Positions 1 to 5,884 of a stretch of DNA of 11,430 nucleotides are shown one piece after another. The first letter of the stretch is position 1; each line of letters begins with the position of its first letter. Made by a program: the position numbers and the translations under genes. The notes beneath the pieces were generated by a model. That model had not been told where the DNA came from. It saw only the letters and a list, made by a program, of their open reading frames with translations, and ran no database searches. The stretch comes from Candidatus Hydrogenedentota bacterium (GTDB lineage: Bacteria > Spirochaetota > Leptospiria > Turneriellales > J094): positions 1 to 11,430 of the forward strand of contig RFJE01000029.1 in NCBI GenBank assembly GCA_003695005.1, given 5' to 3'.

Positions 1-336
1 ACTTAGCAGCGAAAATACTTCTGTACTTACGCTTTTGAGTTTTTGATCCACTTTTCGCTGTGCTAACAAATATACCTTTTTACTAGCTTGGTATTTCCCT
101 GCTGCTTGCAGCAAATGTCCTGCTTCTAACATATATAAAATTTGATCTTCATTTTCATCATTTACTTTTTCAATTAAAAGTTTCGAAGCTTCATAAGGAT
201 TATTGTCTACAAAGAAAAGTTTCTCAGCATCTTTTATATTTTCATTGTAAGTACGGGAAGAGCAGGCAAAAGAAAGAGTGATAAAAAAAGAAAAAAAAGC
301 AAATAAGTGACGATAAGTTACAGCAGCAAGTTCCAT
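1..336 (-). CDS. Lipoprotein, COG3014-like, 3' end beyond window
   Basis: The frame is open from ATG at 336 to base 1, giving 112 residues with no stop, so the gene is cut by the window edge. The N-terminus is a lipoprotein signal: a hydrophobic stretch at about residues 11-24 ends in L-S-F-A-C, with Cys25 the predicted lipidated residue. The mature part is charged and helical. A stretch at about residues 69-100 (LYMLEAGHLLQAAGKYQASK and after) reads like a tetratricopeptide-type helical pair. The start codon overlaps the stop of the upstream LpoB-like gene by one base (TAATG), so translation is probably coupled. In many Gram-negative bacteria a COG3014 lipoprotein with this kind of helical repeat sits beside LpoB, and this assignment leans partly on that context. 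The existence of the gene is well supported; the family name is less certain. Confidence 0.8.
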   Translation of the reverse strand, partial: MELAAVTYRHLFAFFSFFITLSFACSSRTYNENIKDAEKLFFVDNNPYEASKLLIEKVNDENEDQILYMLEAGHLLQAAGKYQASKKVYLLAQRKVDQKLKSVSTEVFSLLS

Positions 337-905
337 TACCAGCTTAGCTTTTCGTTATCGCTAACTTTTAAAAAACGCTTTTGGTCTTGCCATTTGATTT
401 CCGTAGTCGCAACATCAATCAATCGAAATGTTACTAGCAAGTATTGGACTTTTTGGCCATCATCAAAGCGAACGCTTTCGGTAATTTCTCCTGCTAGAAA
501 ATAATTCGGTGATTTTAATTCTCCAGCATTCGGCCCACCACTCGTTAGCCCTGTTTGAGAAAGCTCAATTTCTTTTAAGCTATCGCCCCGCGCTGAAATG
601 TCTATAAAGCGGATGCCTCTTCGAATCAGTTGCGAAGTAATTTCATCCGCTAATAACTTAGTATCAATATGTTCTGCGGTACGATTGCGAATTTTCTTAA
701 CAGCTAAAAAGGCAGGTTTTCTTGTACTTTTTAAGTAATTGTATAAAGACGACACTATTTTTTCTGTACTTTCTTTAATTTCCCGTGCCCCCCATGTTCG
801 GCCTCCTTCATCTTCTGCTACACTGCGATATTGTACAGAACGCCCACAAGCTAAAAATAACACACTTAAGAGTGATATTATCATAAGCTTTTTTGCTGAA
901 AACAT
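336..905 (-). CDS. lpoB: Penicillin-binding protein activator LpoB family lipoprotein
   Basis: This is a 189-residue lipoprotein. The signal peptide ends in L-F-L-A-C, with Cys20 the likely lipid anchor, placing it on a membrane facing the periplasm. The body fits the LpoB fold by eye: a start helix at about 40-60, a strand and loop with the typical N-R-T at 74-76, a helix at about 83-96, a second strand with Y-F-L-A-G-E at 135-140, and paired strands at about 154-175 ending in E-I-K-W. In E. coli, LpoB is an outer-membrane lipoprotein that activates the peptidoglycan synthase PBP1b. Activation of a PBP here is inferred from family membership only. ATG at 903-905 follows the cupin stop by one base, with GGGAG upstream as ribosome binding site. 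The E. coli protein has a proline-rich linker after its lipid anchor; here only about 20 residues precede the domain. Confidence 0.78.
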   Translation of the reverse strand: MFSAKKLMIISLLSVLFLACGRSVQYRSVAEDEGGRTWGAREIKESTEKIVSSLYNYLKSTRKPAFLAVKKIRNRTAEHIDTKLLADEITSQLIRRGIRFIDISARGDSLKEIELSQTGLTSGGPNAGELKSPNYFLAGEITESVRFDDGQKVQYLLVTFRLIDVATTEIKWQDQKRFLKVSDNEKLSW

Positions 906-906
906 A

Positions 907-1233
907 CTACACTCCCATTTTTTTAGGAAAGCAAAGTAAAAAGCGACATTGACTATATGCCTCGGGGAACGCAGCTAAATGAATCGCAAATGGCTCAATA
1001 ATAATTCTATCCCCTTCTTCTAAATCCACAAGGTCTTCTTCAATAATCATTCGCATTTTTCCTTCTAACACTACAATGACTTCTTGGTGAGCATGAGCGT
1101 GATAGGGGACAATATGTCCCCTTTTATGCACGAGCTCATATACTTTATACTCCGACTGAATTAACTCTTCTACATACTCGTATGCTTTATGAGTATCATT
1201 GTATCGTTGTATTTGGTAATACTGCTTGTTCAT
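907..1233 (-). CDS. Small single-domain cupin protein
   Basis: This 108-residue protein is essentially one cupin barrel with no signal peptide, so it is probably cytoplasmic. Cupin motif 1 is clear: Gly39, then His45, His47 and His49, Glu51 and Gly58 (GHIVPYHAHAHQEVIVVLEG). Motif 2 follows as Gly74, Pro81 and His85 (EEGDRIIIEPFAIH). The three His plus Glu can form the usual cupin metal site. Such small cupins may be dioxygenases, isomerases, sugar-binding proteins or plain metal binders, and nothing here picks between them. The gene starts four bases after the FecR-domain gene stops and ends one base before the LpoB-like ATG, so it is in the same operon. Its own ribosome binding site is weak (AAAAGA), which suggests translational coupling. 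Why a cupin lies between an exported FecR protein and LpoB is unknown. Confidence 0.85.
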   Translation of the reverse strand: MNKQYYQIQRYNDTHKAYEYVEELIQSEYKVYELVHKRGHIVPYHAHAHQEVIVVLEGKMRMIIEEDLVDLEEGDRIIIEPFAIHLAAFPEAYSQCRFLLCFPKKMGV

Positions 1234-1237
1234 TCTT

Positions 1238-2011
1238 TTATTTGTTCATTTTTTCTCTTAATTGTTTATTCCTTTCAAAAATTTTCTGCAAAGCTTTTTG
1301 GCCACGTTCTTTTTGTGCCTTTAGCATCTTATAGTTTTGCTCTTTCATGACGTCAAGATTTTTAAAAATTTCTAGCTTCCGCTTTACAAATGCTTCTAAA
1401 ATTTGTTTTTTCAATTTTGCACCGGTGAGCCGAACTTCCTCTCCAGCACTTACATCTACTTTTTCTCCACTATTTGTTTCTACTTTCACTTTCCCTTCAT
1501 TTACATATACCCCACTCGATAAGTTTTCTTCATCTTTGATTTTATCCTGATCCATATTTAAATTACTAAACGCAAACTCTGTTCCTCGAACCGCAGCTAC
1601 GATAGTTCTTGTTCGAACGCGAAATGCTTCGTTACCCTTTAATTTGCGGACAATTTTAGAATAAATTGTGCCTTTCTTTAAGGTTAGTTCAATTTGCTCT
1701 CCTCGCTTGATTTCCGCTAATTTTGATAGCTGAACCATGGAATTCGGTGCTACTCGGATAACAGCTTTCGGTCCAATTTGTAAATTAATTTTTCCATTGC
1801 GAGATGTAATAATGGTATCATTTTTTTCAAAAAACATTTTGGTTTTAACTCTTTTTTTTCTCCCGTTACGCAATACATCGACTTTACCAATTACTAATAA
1901 GGCTACAGCTAATGTTTCTTTACTTTTCTTTTTAGCTTGCACTTGAGGAAATCCCGATATACCTACTAGCAAAGCTAAAAGGGATAGTATTCCTGTTTTA
2001 GCTACTTTCAT
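1238..2011 (-). CDS. Exported FecR-domain protein with C-terminal coiled coil
   Basis: This 257-residue protein has a cleavable signal peptide (about residues 1-26, ending V-Q-A before a KKK run). Residues about 38-195 form a FecR-type beta-rich domain. They include the hallmark stretch V-R-T-R-T-I-V-A-A-V-R-G-T-E-F at 132-146 and a later G-K-V-K-V-E with S-A-G-E-E-V at 188-193. Residues about 199-257 are highly charged, Lys-rich and predicted helical or coiled coil. Unlike FecR of E. coli there is no N-terminal cytoplasmic anti-sigma segment and no sigma-factor gene nearby, so this is not a classic FecI-FecR regulator. Exported FecR-domain proteins of unknown role are common in Leptospira (LipL45 is one). 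The start is fixed by a strong AAGGAGG seven bases upstream and by a good promoter. It appears to be first in a four-gene operon. Confidence 0.88.
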   Translation of the reverse strand: MKVAKTGILSLLALLVGISGFPQVQAKKKSKETLAVALLVIGKVDVLRNGRKKRVKTKMFFEKNDTIITSRNGKINLQIGPKAVIRVAPNSMVQLSKLAEIKRGEQIELTLKKGTIYSKIVRKLKGNEAFRVRTRTIVAAVRGTEFAFSNLNMDQDKIKDEENLSSGVYVNEGKVKVETNSGEKVDVSAGEEVRLTGAKLKKQILEAFVKRKLEIFKNLDVMKEQNYKMLKAQKERGQKALQKIFERNKQLREKMNK

Positions 2012-2022
2012 AATGCCTCCTT
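2012..2022 (-). promoter_or_regulatory. Strong ribosome binding site of the FecR-domain gene
   Basis: On the minus strand AAGGAGG lies seven bases before the ATG at 2009-2011, close to a perfect match to the 16S rRNA tail. It fixes the start of the exported FecR-domain protein. Confidence 0.8.
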
Positions 2023-2033
2023 ACTTTTTGCAT

Positions 2034-2061
2034 ATTCTATAATTAGACGTGAGCTTGTAAA
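2034..2061 (-). promoter_or_regulatory. Sigma70-type promoter for the FecR-cupin-LpoB operon
   Basis: On the minus strand, TTTACA (2056-2061) is followed after 16 bases by TAGAAT (2034-2039). Each box matches five of six consensus bases. The -10 box ends about 22 bases before the ATG, giving a short leader that contains the strong ribosome binding site. It lies outside the hairpins further upstream. This is consensus matching by eye only. Confidence 0.55.
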
Positions 2062-2085
2062 GAAAGTTCGAAAAATTTGCGTTTA

Positions 2086-2109
2086 TTTTGAATCAGCAAT
2101 TCTTGGTGA
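2086..2109. repeat. 24-base direct repeat, copy 1
   Basis: The unit begins TTTTGAATCAGC and ends TTCTTGGTGA. It is identical over 24 bases to the copy at 2237-2260, in the same orientation, with 127 bases between them. The two copies bracket the inverted repeats at 2112-2184 and 2203-2235. I saw no further copy in the window. Confidence 0.85.
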
Positions 2110-2111
2110 GG

Positions 2112-2184
2112 GGCAAAAAGGCCTGCTCGGCGCAGTTCCGCAGCTTAAGCGAGGACTGTTTGAGCACGAGCAGGCCTTTTTGCC
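2112..2184. terminator. Long inverted repeat, bidirectional-terminator-like
   Basis: Two perfect 18-base arms lie at 2112-2129 (GGCAAAAAGGCCTGCTCG) and 2167-2184, with 37 bases between them. Because each arm holds AAAAAGGCC or its complement, on either strand a GC-rich 10-base stem is followed directly by five T residues, the layout of a bidirectional intrinsic terminator. The inter-arm segment can itself fold: CAGT (2133-2136) pairs ACTG (2155-2158), CC (2138-2139) pairs GG (2153-2154), and the palindrome GCTTAAGC lies at 2143-2150. It would insulate the TonB receptor unit from the FecR operon. The long folded loop is atypical of ordinary terminators, so a dispersed repeat element is an alternative. 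Confidence 0.6.
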
Positions 2185-2202
2185 TTATTTTTAATCTCGA
2201 TT

Positions 2203-2235
2203 CAGCGAATCTCGGCGCTTCGCCGGGATTCGCTG
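2203..2235. repeat. Strong hairpin, 15-base stem with three-base loop
   Basis: CAGCGAATC-T-CGGCG (2203-2217) pairs with CGCCG-G-GATTCGCTG (2221-2235) around a CTT loop, with one mismatch or wobble at 2212 and 2226. Four T residues follow on the plus strand only, whereas all genes here are on the minus strand, so it is poorly placed as a terminator for them. It ends one base before the second 24-base repeat. Confidence 0.7.
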
Positions 2236-2236
2236 G

Positions 2237-2260
2237 TTTTGAATCAGCAATTCTTGGTGA
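2237..2260. repeat. 24-base direct repeat, copy 2
   Basis: This is a perfect second copy of the unit at 2086-2109, placed between the hairpins at 2203-2235 and 2268-2300. The unit length is 151 bases from start to start. Confidence 0.85.
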
Positions 2261-2267
2261 ATGTTAA

Positions 2268-2300
2268 TTCCACGATACGGCTAAACGCCGTATCGTGGAA
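2268..2300 (-). terminator. Perfect 14-base hairpin after the TonB receptor gene
   Basis: TTCCACGATACGGC (2268-2281) and its exact complement (2287-2300) flank a five-base loop. The hairpin begins 11 bases after the receptor stop codon, a typical place for a terminator or a 3'-end stabilising stem. On the minus strand it is followed by TTAACATT rather than a clean T run, so intrinsic termination is possible but not certain. A related, imperfect hairpin follows the Sir2 gene at 5052-5074. Confidence 0.5.
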
Positions 2301-2311
2301 AGTAATATGGC

Positions 2312-4450
2312 CTAAAAGAAAAACCTCATTCCACCTTCTACTGCAAGAGGTGTGCCGGGCACAAAGTGAATTTCTTCGACCGGGTTTGCTTCTCCTTTCA
2401 GCTGGCTTTGTGTAGCAAATTGAACTTCTTTCCATGGTGTATTTGTGATATTCTTAGCAATGGCAAACCATTCAAATTGGCGATAGCGATAAGCTAAATA
2501 AGCATCGATGACCGTATACCCTTCTGCCACTAAGCTCCCTGTTTCATTGGCAGGTCGATCTCCGATATGTCTGAGTCTAATAGAAGCATCAAAGCCATTT
2601 AGATTTTTTATCGTAATGCCCGATGTAACTGTCAACCTTGGAGCTAAAGCAATGGAATTCGCATTCCCCGGATTGTCGCGGAACTTAGCTGTGTTTATGG
2701 TCACATCCGCATCGAAATATAGCCAGCGCCAAAGACGAAGCCGTGCCTCTAAATCGGTGCCATATCGGCGCGATCGTCCACTAGCTTCTGTTGTGCCTTC
2801 ATCCCCAACCCAAACAATTTCACTTTCTAGATCTAAAAGCCAAAGCGAAGCAGCTAAATCCAGTCGTTTCCACAGGAAAACTCGACTGCCTACTTCATAT
2901 CCTGTGGCTACGGTCATAGGGGTTACACTTTGCCGATTCGGGTCATTAGCGATCACCGTTCCTCGGGCATCGTTTGAGTGAAATCCCATTCCAAAATTCA
3001 AAAAGATATCCCAATTGCGTGTTGGTGAAAAGATTAAATTTGCTTTTGGAAATAGTTTCGCATCATCCGTTTGTCCTGAAGTCTTCGGATCGGTTGGATT
3101 GGCTGCGGTGGTCGTTGTTCCTTTATTTTCCAGCAGATCATTGACTTCAAAAAGCATATATTCTGCACGAGCACCACCAACAAAGCGCACCCAAGATGTA
3201 AAAACAAGCCTTTGCTCTAAAAAGGCAGATAAGTTACTTTGTGTAATTTCTGATCTTGTTTTTGGTTGAATGAGCTTTCTTTGTACACTGTGATAGAGCT
3301 CATTTTGGATGAGATCCGTACGAATTCTACCACCGAATAATGTGGATGCTCGCATGCTAAAAATAGAATACGGAATGGTATGCTTAGCTTCAGCTCCTAA
3401 GATATGCCTACGATCAAACTGAGCAATTTGATCTCCATTGATAGGGTCATCTTTATAAAAAGTGAAATTGGAAAAGAGATTAAAATTGTAATAGATCCAG
3501 TAGGCATTCATTTCTGTTTTTGCATTTGCTTCTTCAGATACATAGTTTGTGGATAAGCTAAAGCGTTGTGTGGATCCCCCTTCTGAATTATCGATACTGC
3601 CAAAGCGAGAAATTAAGCCGCTCTTAACGGCACGCTCCGGAATTTGGCCGGATGCATTCCATTTCGAAGCATATCCCATTGCGGTTAGACTTAACCTTGT
3701 GTCTTTTTTTTCCACAAAGACATTTTTAAAAAATAAATTTACTCGCTTTAGTTTTTCCGGATTTTCAAAAGGTCCGTTAGAGTGATAGGTTTCCACAGCC
3801 AAAATTGGCTTAAAATGCGAACTTTTGCTTTGGTGCAAAAACAGTGTCCGGTAAGTTTGGAACATCCCCCCACTTACGGATATTTGGTTTTCGGGTATCT
3901 CATCAAAAGATCGGAATTCAACGGCTCCTGCCGTTCCAAAGTCTCCTACATCAACAAAATAGGGGCCTTTTCGCACAAGTACTTCCTTATATACTTCCGG
4001 AATTAAAAAATGAATATCTGCATAACCCTGACCATGACCGTGGCTTACCATATTAATAGGCATCCCATCAACAGAAAGGGCTAAGTCTGTCCCGTGATCG
4101 AGATCAAACCCGCGTAGAAAATATTGTGTTGCTTTACCACCACCAGCATGTTGCGCAGTAACGAGACCGGGAACAATTTGCAACATGTCTGTCGGTTTTG
4201 TAATCGGCCGAATCTTTAAATCCTGCCTTCGAACCCGACGCGAAGAAGCAGCGCTTAATGGTTTATCTTCAACCACTTCAATGACCGGCAATCTTACCCG
4301 TAACTTCTTTTTCTGCGGCTGTATGCTCTCTTTCTTTTTGGCAGGATTTCCTTCCTTCTTTGTTTGATCTTGTACAGCTTGTGCAAATAAGCATAAAGAG
4401 CTTGTGCCATAAATCGCTAACATCAAAGCGTATTTATAGAAATGGAACAT
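2312..4450 (-). CDS. TonB-dependent outer-membrane receptor, probable metal uptake
   Basis: This 712-residue protein is a complete TonB-dependent receptor. A signal peptide covers about residues 1-23. A short Lys-rich linker follows, and P-V-I-E-V-V-E-D at 55-62 could serve as TonB box. The plug domain spans about 64-182, with T-D-M-L-Q-I-V-P-G-L at 87-96, the F-L-R-G-F-D motif at 111-116, V-D-G-M-P at 127-131 and V-L-V-R-K-G-P at 157-163. Within the plug, HGHGQGYADIHF at 137-148 is rich in histidine. The remaining 530 residues are a 22-strand-type barrel ending in the aromatic tail G-M-R-F-F-F. There is no N-terminal signalling domain before the plug, so it is a pure transporter type. It follows a His-rich exported protein by 78 bases. 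Together they suggest import of a transition metal or metal complex; the substrate is inferred and unproven. Confidence 0.92.
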   Translation of the reverse strand: MFHFYKYALMLAIYGTSSLCLFAQAVQDQTKKEGNPAKKKESIQPQKKKLRVRLPVIEVVEDKPLSAASSRRVRRQDLKIRPITKPTDMLQIVPGLVTAQHAGGGKATQYFLRGFDLDHGTDLALSVDGMPINMVSHGHGQGYADIHFLIPEVYKEVLVRKGPYFVDVGDFGTAGAVEFRSFDEIPENQISVSGGMFQTYRTLFLHQSKSSHFKPILAVETYHSNGPFENPEKLKRVNLFFKNVFVEKKDTRLSLTAMGYASKWNASGQIPERAVKSGLISRFGSIDNSEGGSTQRFSLSTNYVSEEANAKTEMNAYWIYYNFNLFSNFTFYKDDPINGDQIAQFDRRHILGAEAKHTIPYSIFSMRASTLFGGRIRTDLIQNELYHSVQRKLIQPKTRSEITQSNLSAFLEQRLVFTSWVRFVGGARAEYMLFEVNDLLENKGTTTTAANPTDPKTSGQTDDAKLFPKANLIFSPTRNWDIFLNFGMGFHSNDARGTVIANDPNRQSVTPMTVATGYEVGSRVFLWKRLDLAASLWLLDLESEIVWVGDEGTTEASGRSRRYGTDLEARLRLWRWLYFDADVTINTAKFRDNPGNANSIALAPRLTVTSGITIKNLNGFDASIRLRHIGDRPANETGSLVAEGYTVIDAYLAYRYRQFEWFAIAKNITNTPWKEVQFATQSQLKGEANPVEEIHFVPGTPLAVEGGMRFFF

Positions 4451-4461
4451 AATTCCTCCTT
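4451..4461 (-). promoter_or_regulatory. Strong ribosome binding site of the TonB receptor gene
   Basis: On the minus strand AAGGAGG sits seven bases before the ATG at 4448-4450. It fixes the receptor start and suggests efficient translation independent of the upstream His-rich gene. Confidence 0.8.
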
Positions 4462-4489
4462 AAAATATATTGTGTTGCTTTTTGGTAAA

Positions 4490-4516
4490 ATAATACTAAC
4501 CTATAACTAGGTACAA
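4490..4516 (-). promoter_or_regulatory. Possible promoter with a palindromic operator before the receptor
   Basis: The 78-base gap contains the palindrome ACCTA-TAAC-TAGGT at 4499-4512. On the minus strand it lies between a weak -35-like TTGTAC (4511-4516) and a -10-like TATTAT (4490-4495), 15 bases apart. A dyad between the boxes is a usual place for a repressor, for example one sensing metal. The -35 match is poor and the spacing short, so this is tentative. Confidence 0.3.
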
Positions 4517-4528
4517 ACAATGGGTACG

Positions 4529-4972
4529 TTAAAATTTCATAAGGTTAGTGCTCTCCATTCTAGGAGGTGCACGAATACATACCAAACGAAGTGTTTTTGT
4601 AAGATACAATTCCTGTAAAAAATCAGGCAAAAGAATAACGATTTGGTAAGTAAAGAATTGATAAAAAGGGGGAACCGAAAAGAAAACATAATCTTGCTTT
4701 ACGTGAGTATGGCGTTTACCGGATCCCCTCGTCTTTTTAGGATGACTCTGCTTCTCCTTTTTCTTATGTATATGACGGTGATGGTGATGGTGAGGATGAT
4801 GATCTTCATGATCGAAGTTTGTATGTTTGCTTAAGAAAATGATTTTACCTTTAATGTGTATATGTGGCCTTTCCCCTCCTTTGTGAGAATGCCTGTAAAA
4901 GAAAAAATGCGGGGCAGCAATTTGAACGCAAAAGCATACAGCAACGAGACTATAAAGGAATCTATTGTTCAT
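4529..4972 (-). CDS. Small exported histidine-rich protein
   Basis: This is a 147-residue protein with an N-terminal signal peptide or membrane anchor (about residues 5-20). It holds about 19 histidines, nearly all between residues 21 and 93, including D-H-E-D-H-H-P then five consecutive His and R-H-I-H, then a Lys-rich stretch with H-T-H. Such clusters bind Zn, Ni, Co or Cu. The C-terminal third is hydrophobic and aromatic (F-F-S-V-P-P-F and on) and ends with I-R-A-P-P; small proteins of metal-efflux or uptake operons often carry a similar R-A-P-P tail. No enzyme domain is recognisable. It precedes the TonB receptor gene on the same strand, so a periplasmic metal-binding or buffering role in the same pathway is likely. 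No good ribosome binding site precedes the ATG, but TAG lies in frame just upstream, so this is the first possible ATG. Confidence 0.75.
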   Translation of the reverse strand: MNNRFLYSLVAVCFCVQIAAPHFFFYRHSHKGGERPHIHIKGKIIFLSKHTNFDHEDHHPHHHHHRHIHKKKEKQSHPKKTRGSGKRHTHVKQDYVFFSVPPFYQFFTYQIVILLPDFLQELYLTKTLRLVCIRAPPRMESTNLMKF

Positions 4973-5051
4973 TTTAAAGGCTATATGGCTTTTTTTTAAA
5001 AGTTCTAGTGCGTCAAGAATTTAATGAGTTTTATAGTCAGCTTTTGCGCAG

Positions 5052-5074
5052 CGATACGTCGTTTCGCCGTATTC
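5052..5074 (-). repeat. Imperfect hairpin after the Sir2 gene, related to the 2268-2300 hairpin
   Basis: ATACG (5054-5058) pairs CGTAT (5068-5072), and CG (5060-5061) pairs CG (5065-5066), with one mismatch and a TTT loop. CGATACG at 5052 and CGCCGTAT at 5065 are 13 bases apart, exactly as CGATACG at 2273 and CGCCGTAT at 2286 are. Both hairpins lie just after a gene stop. No T run follows on the minus strand. The rest of the 102-base gap (4973-5074) shows a lone TTGACG at 5011-5016 but no matching -10 box. Confidence 0.4.
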
Positions 5075-5884
5075 CTAATCACTCAAGATTTTTCTTAATG
5101 CTTCTAACGCCCCTTCATAAAAAGAAAGAGTTCCTATAGGGCCTTCTGCTTCGCGCGGATTGATACGAATAAGTGGCACCCCAAATCGATGCGCTAGCGA
5201 TTCACTTTGCATGCGCACAGTAGGAACTGCTTTACCCGCGCCAATTTCCACAATGGCTGGTTTTTGGACAGATGCAAGAAATTTCTTATACTGTATATAT
5301 TGCTTATCGGAACGAGTGGAATCCCACGAAAAATCTCCAAACATAAGAATATTTGGCCTAACTAAACTTCCACAATTTTTGCATTGTGGTAGTGTTGTTG
5401 CCCGCATGGTTTTTTCATCCATTGTAATGCTGATATTTTCCGCGCGATAAATCCCGACTCCGCAATGTTTCATACATTGCAGATGCATTAAGCTGCCATG
5501 CACTTCATAAATTGCGTTTTCCGAAAAGCCTGCTTTTTGAAATTGCCCATCCACATTCGATGTAAATACAAAATAACCTTTTGGTTTCTTTTGAGCAGTT
5601 TGCAAAAGCAGTGTAAAACCGTCATGTGGTTTTGTTTTTTTGTACAAGTTGAACCGATGGCCATAAAACCCCCATGCTAAATAAGGGTCTTCGTAAAACC
5701 AACGGGGATTGGCTAGTTCTTCAAAGCGAAGGCCTAATTTGGCAAACGGGGGATACGCTCTCCAAAATCCTTCTTTCCCACGGAAATCAGGCAAGCCGGA
5801 ATCGACTCCCATCCCTGCCCCTGCTAAAAGAATAAGACTATCGGCTTGCTGCAGAATTTGTTTGGCTTGTTTCGCTATCGACAT
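5075..5884 (-). CDS. Sir2-family NAD-dependent protein deacylase
   Basis: This 269-residue protein is a full-length sirtuin without signal peptide, acting in the cytoplasm. NAD-binding motif: G-A-G-M-G-V-D-S-G-L-P-D-F-R-G at residues 22-36. T-S-N-V-D at 108-112 matches the family's T-Q-N-[IV]-D, and the catalytic base is His129 in V-H-G. The zinc ribbon is Cys137, Cys141, Cys168 and Cys171, followed by R-P-N-I-L-M-F-G-D at 176-184. The late G-A-G-K at about 216 fits the second nucleotide-contacting loop. Sirtuins remove acyl groups from lysine using NAD, giving nicotinamide and O-acyl-ADP-ribose; some act as ADP-ribosyltransferases or NADases. The canonical Ser of GAG-x-S is Gly26 here, a variant also seen in a bacterial subgroup. 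The start overlaps the upstream gene by 47 bases; AGAGAAG precedes ATG. The actual substrate is unknown. Confidence 0.92.
   Translation of the reverse strand: MSIAKQAKQILQQADSLILLAGAGMGVDSGLPDFRGKEGFWRAYPPFAKLGLRFEELANPRWFYEDPYLAWGFYGHRFNLYKKTKPHDGFTLLLQTAQKKPKGYFVFTSNVDGQFQKAGFSENAIYEVHGSLMHLQCMKHCGVGIYRAENISITMDEKTMRATTLPQCKNCGSLVRPNILMFGDFSWDSTRSDKQYIQYKKFLASVQKPAIVEIGAGKAVPTVRMQSESLAHRFGVPLIRINPREAEGPIGTLSFYEGALEALRKILSD

Noticed and set aside
2086..2260. Two identical direct repeats as a minimal CRISPR array
   Set aside because: There are only two copies, 127 bases apart, the spacer is filled by hairpins, and no cas gene is present.
2086..2300. Integron attC sites formed by the imperfect hairpins
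   Set aside because: I found no paired RYYYAAC and GTTRRRY core sites in the right places, and no integrase or cassette-like gene in this window.
2508..2981. Plus-strand open frame of 157 codons
   Set aside because: It lies wholly inside the TonB receptor gene, whose protein is clearly conserved, and has no recognisable product.
1238..4450. A FecIRA-type surface signalling system from the adjacent FecR-domain and TonB receptor genes
   Set aside because: The FecR-domain protein has a signal peptide instead of a cytoplasmic anti-sigma segment, no sigma-factor gene is present, the receptor lacks the N-terminal signalling domain, and a terminator-like island separates the genes.
5011..5016. TTGACG as -35 box for the His-rich gene
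   Set aside because: No -10-like hexamer lies 15-19 bases downstream; the nearest, CATATA, is 23 bases away.
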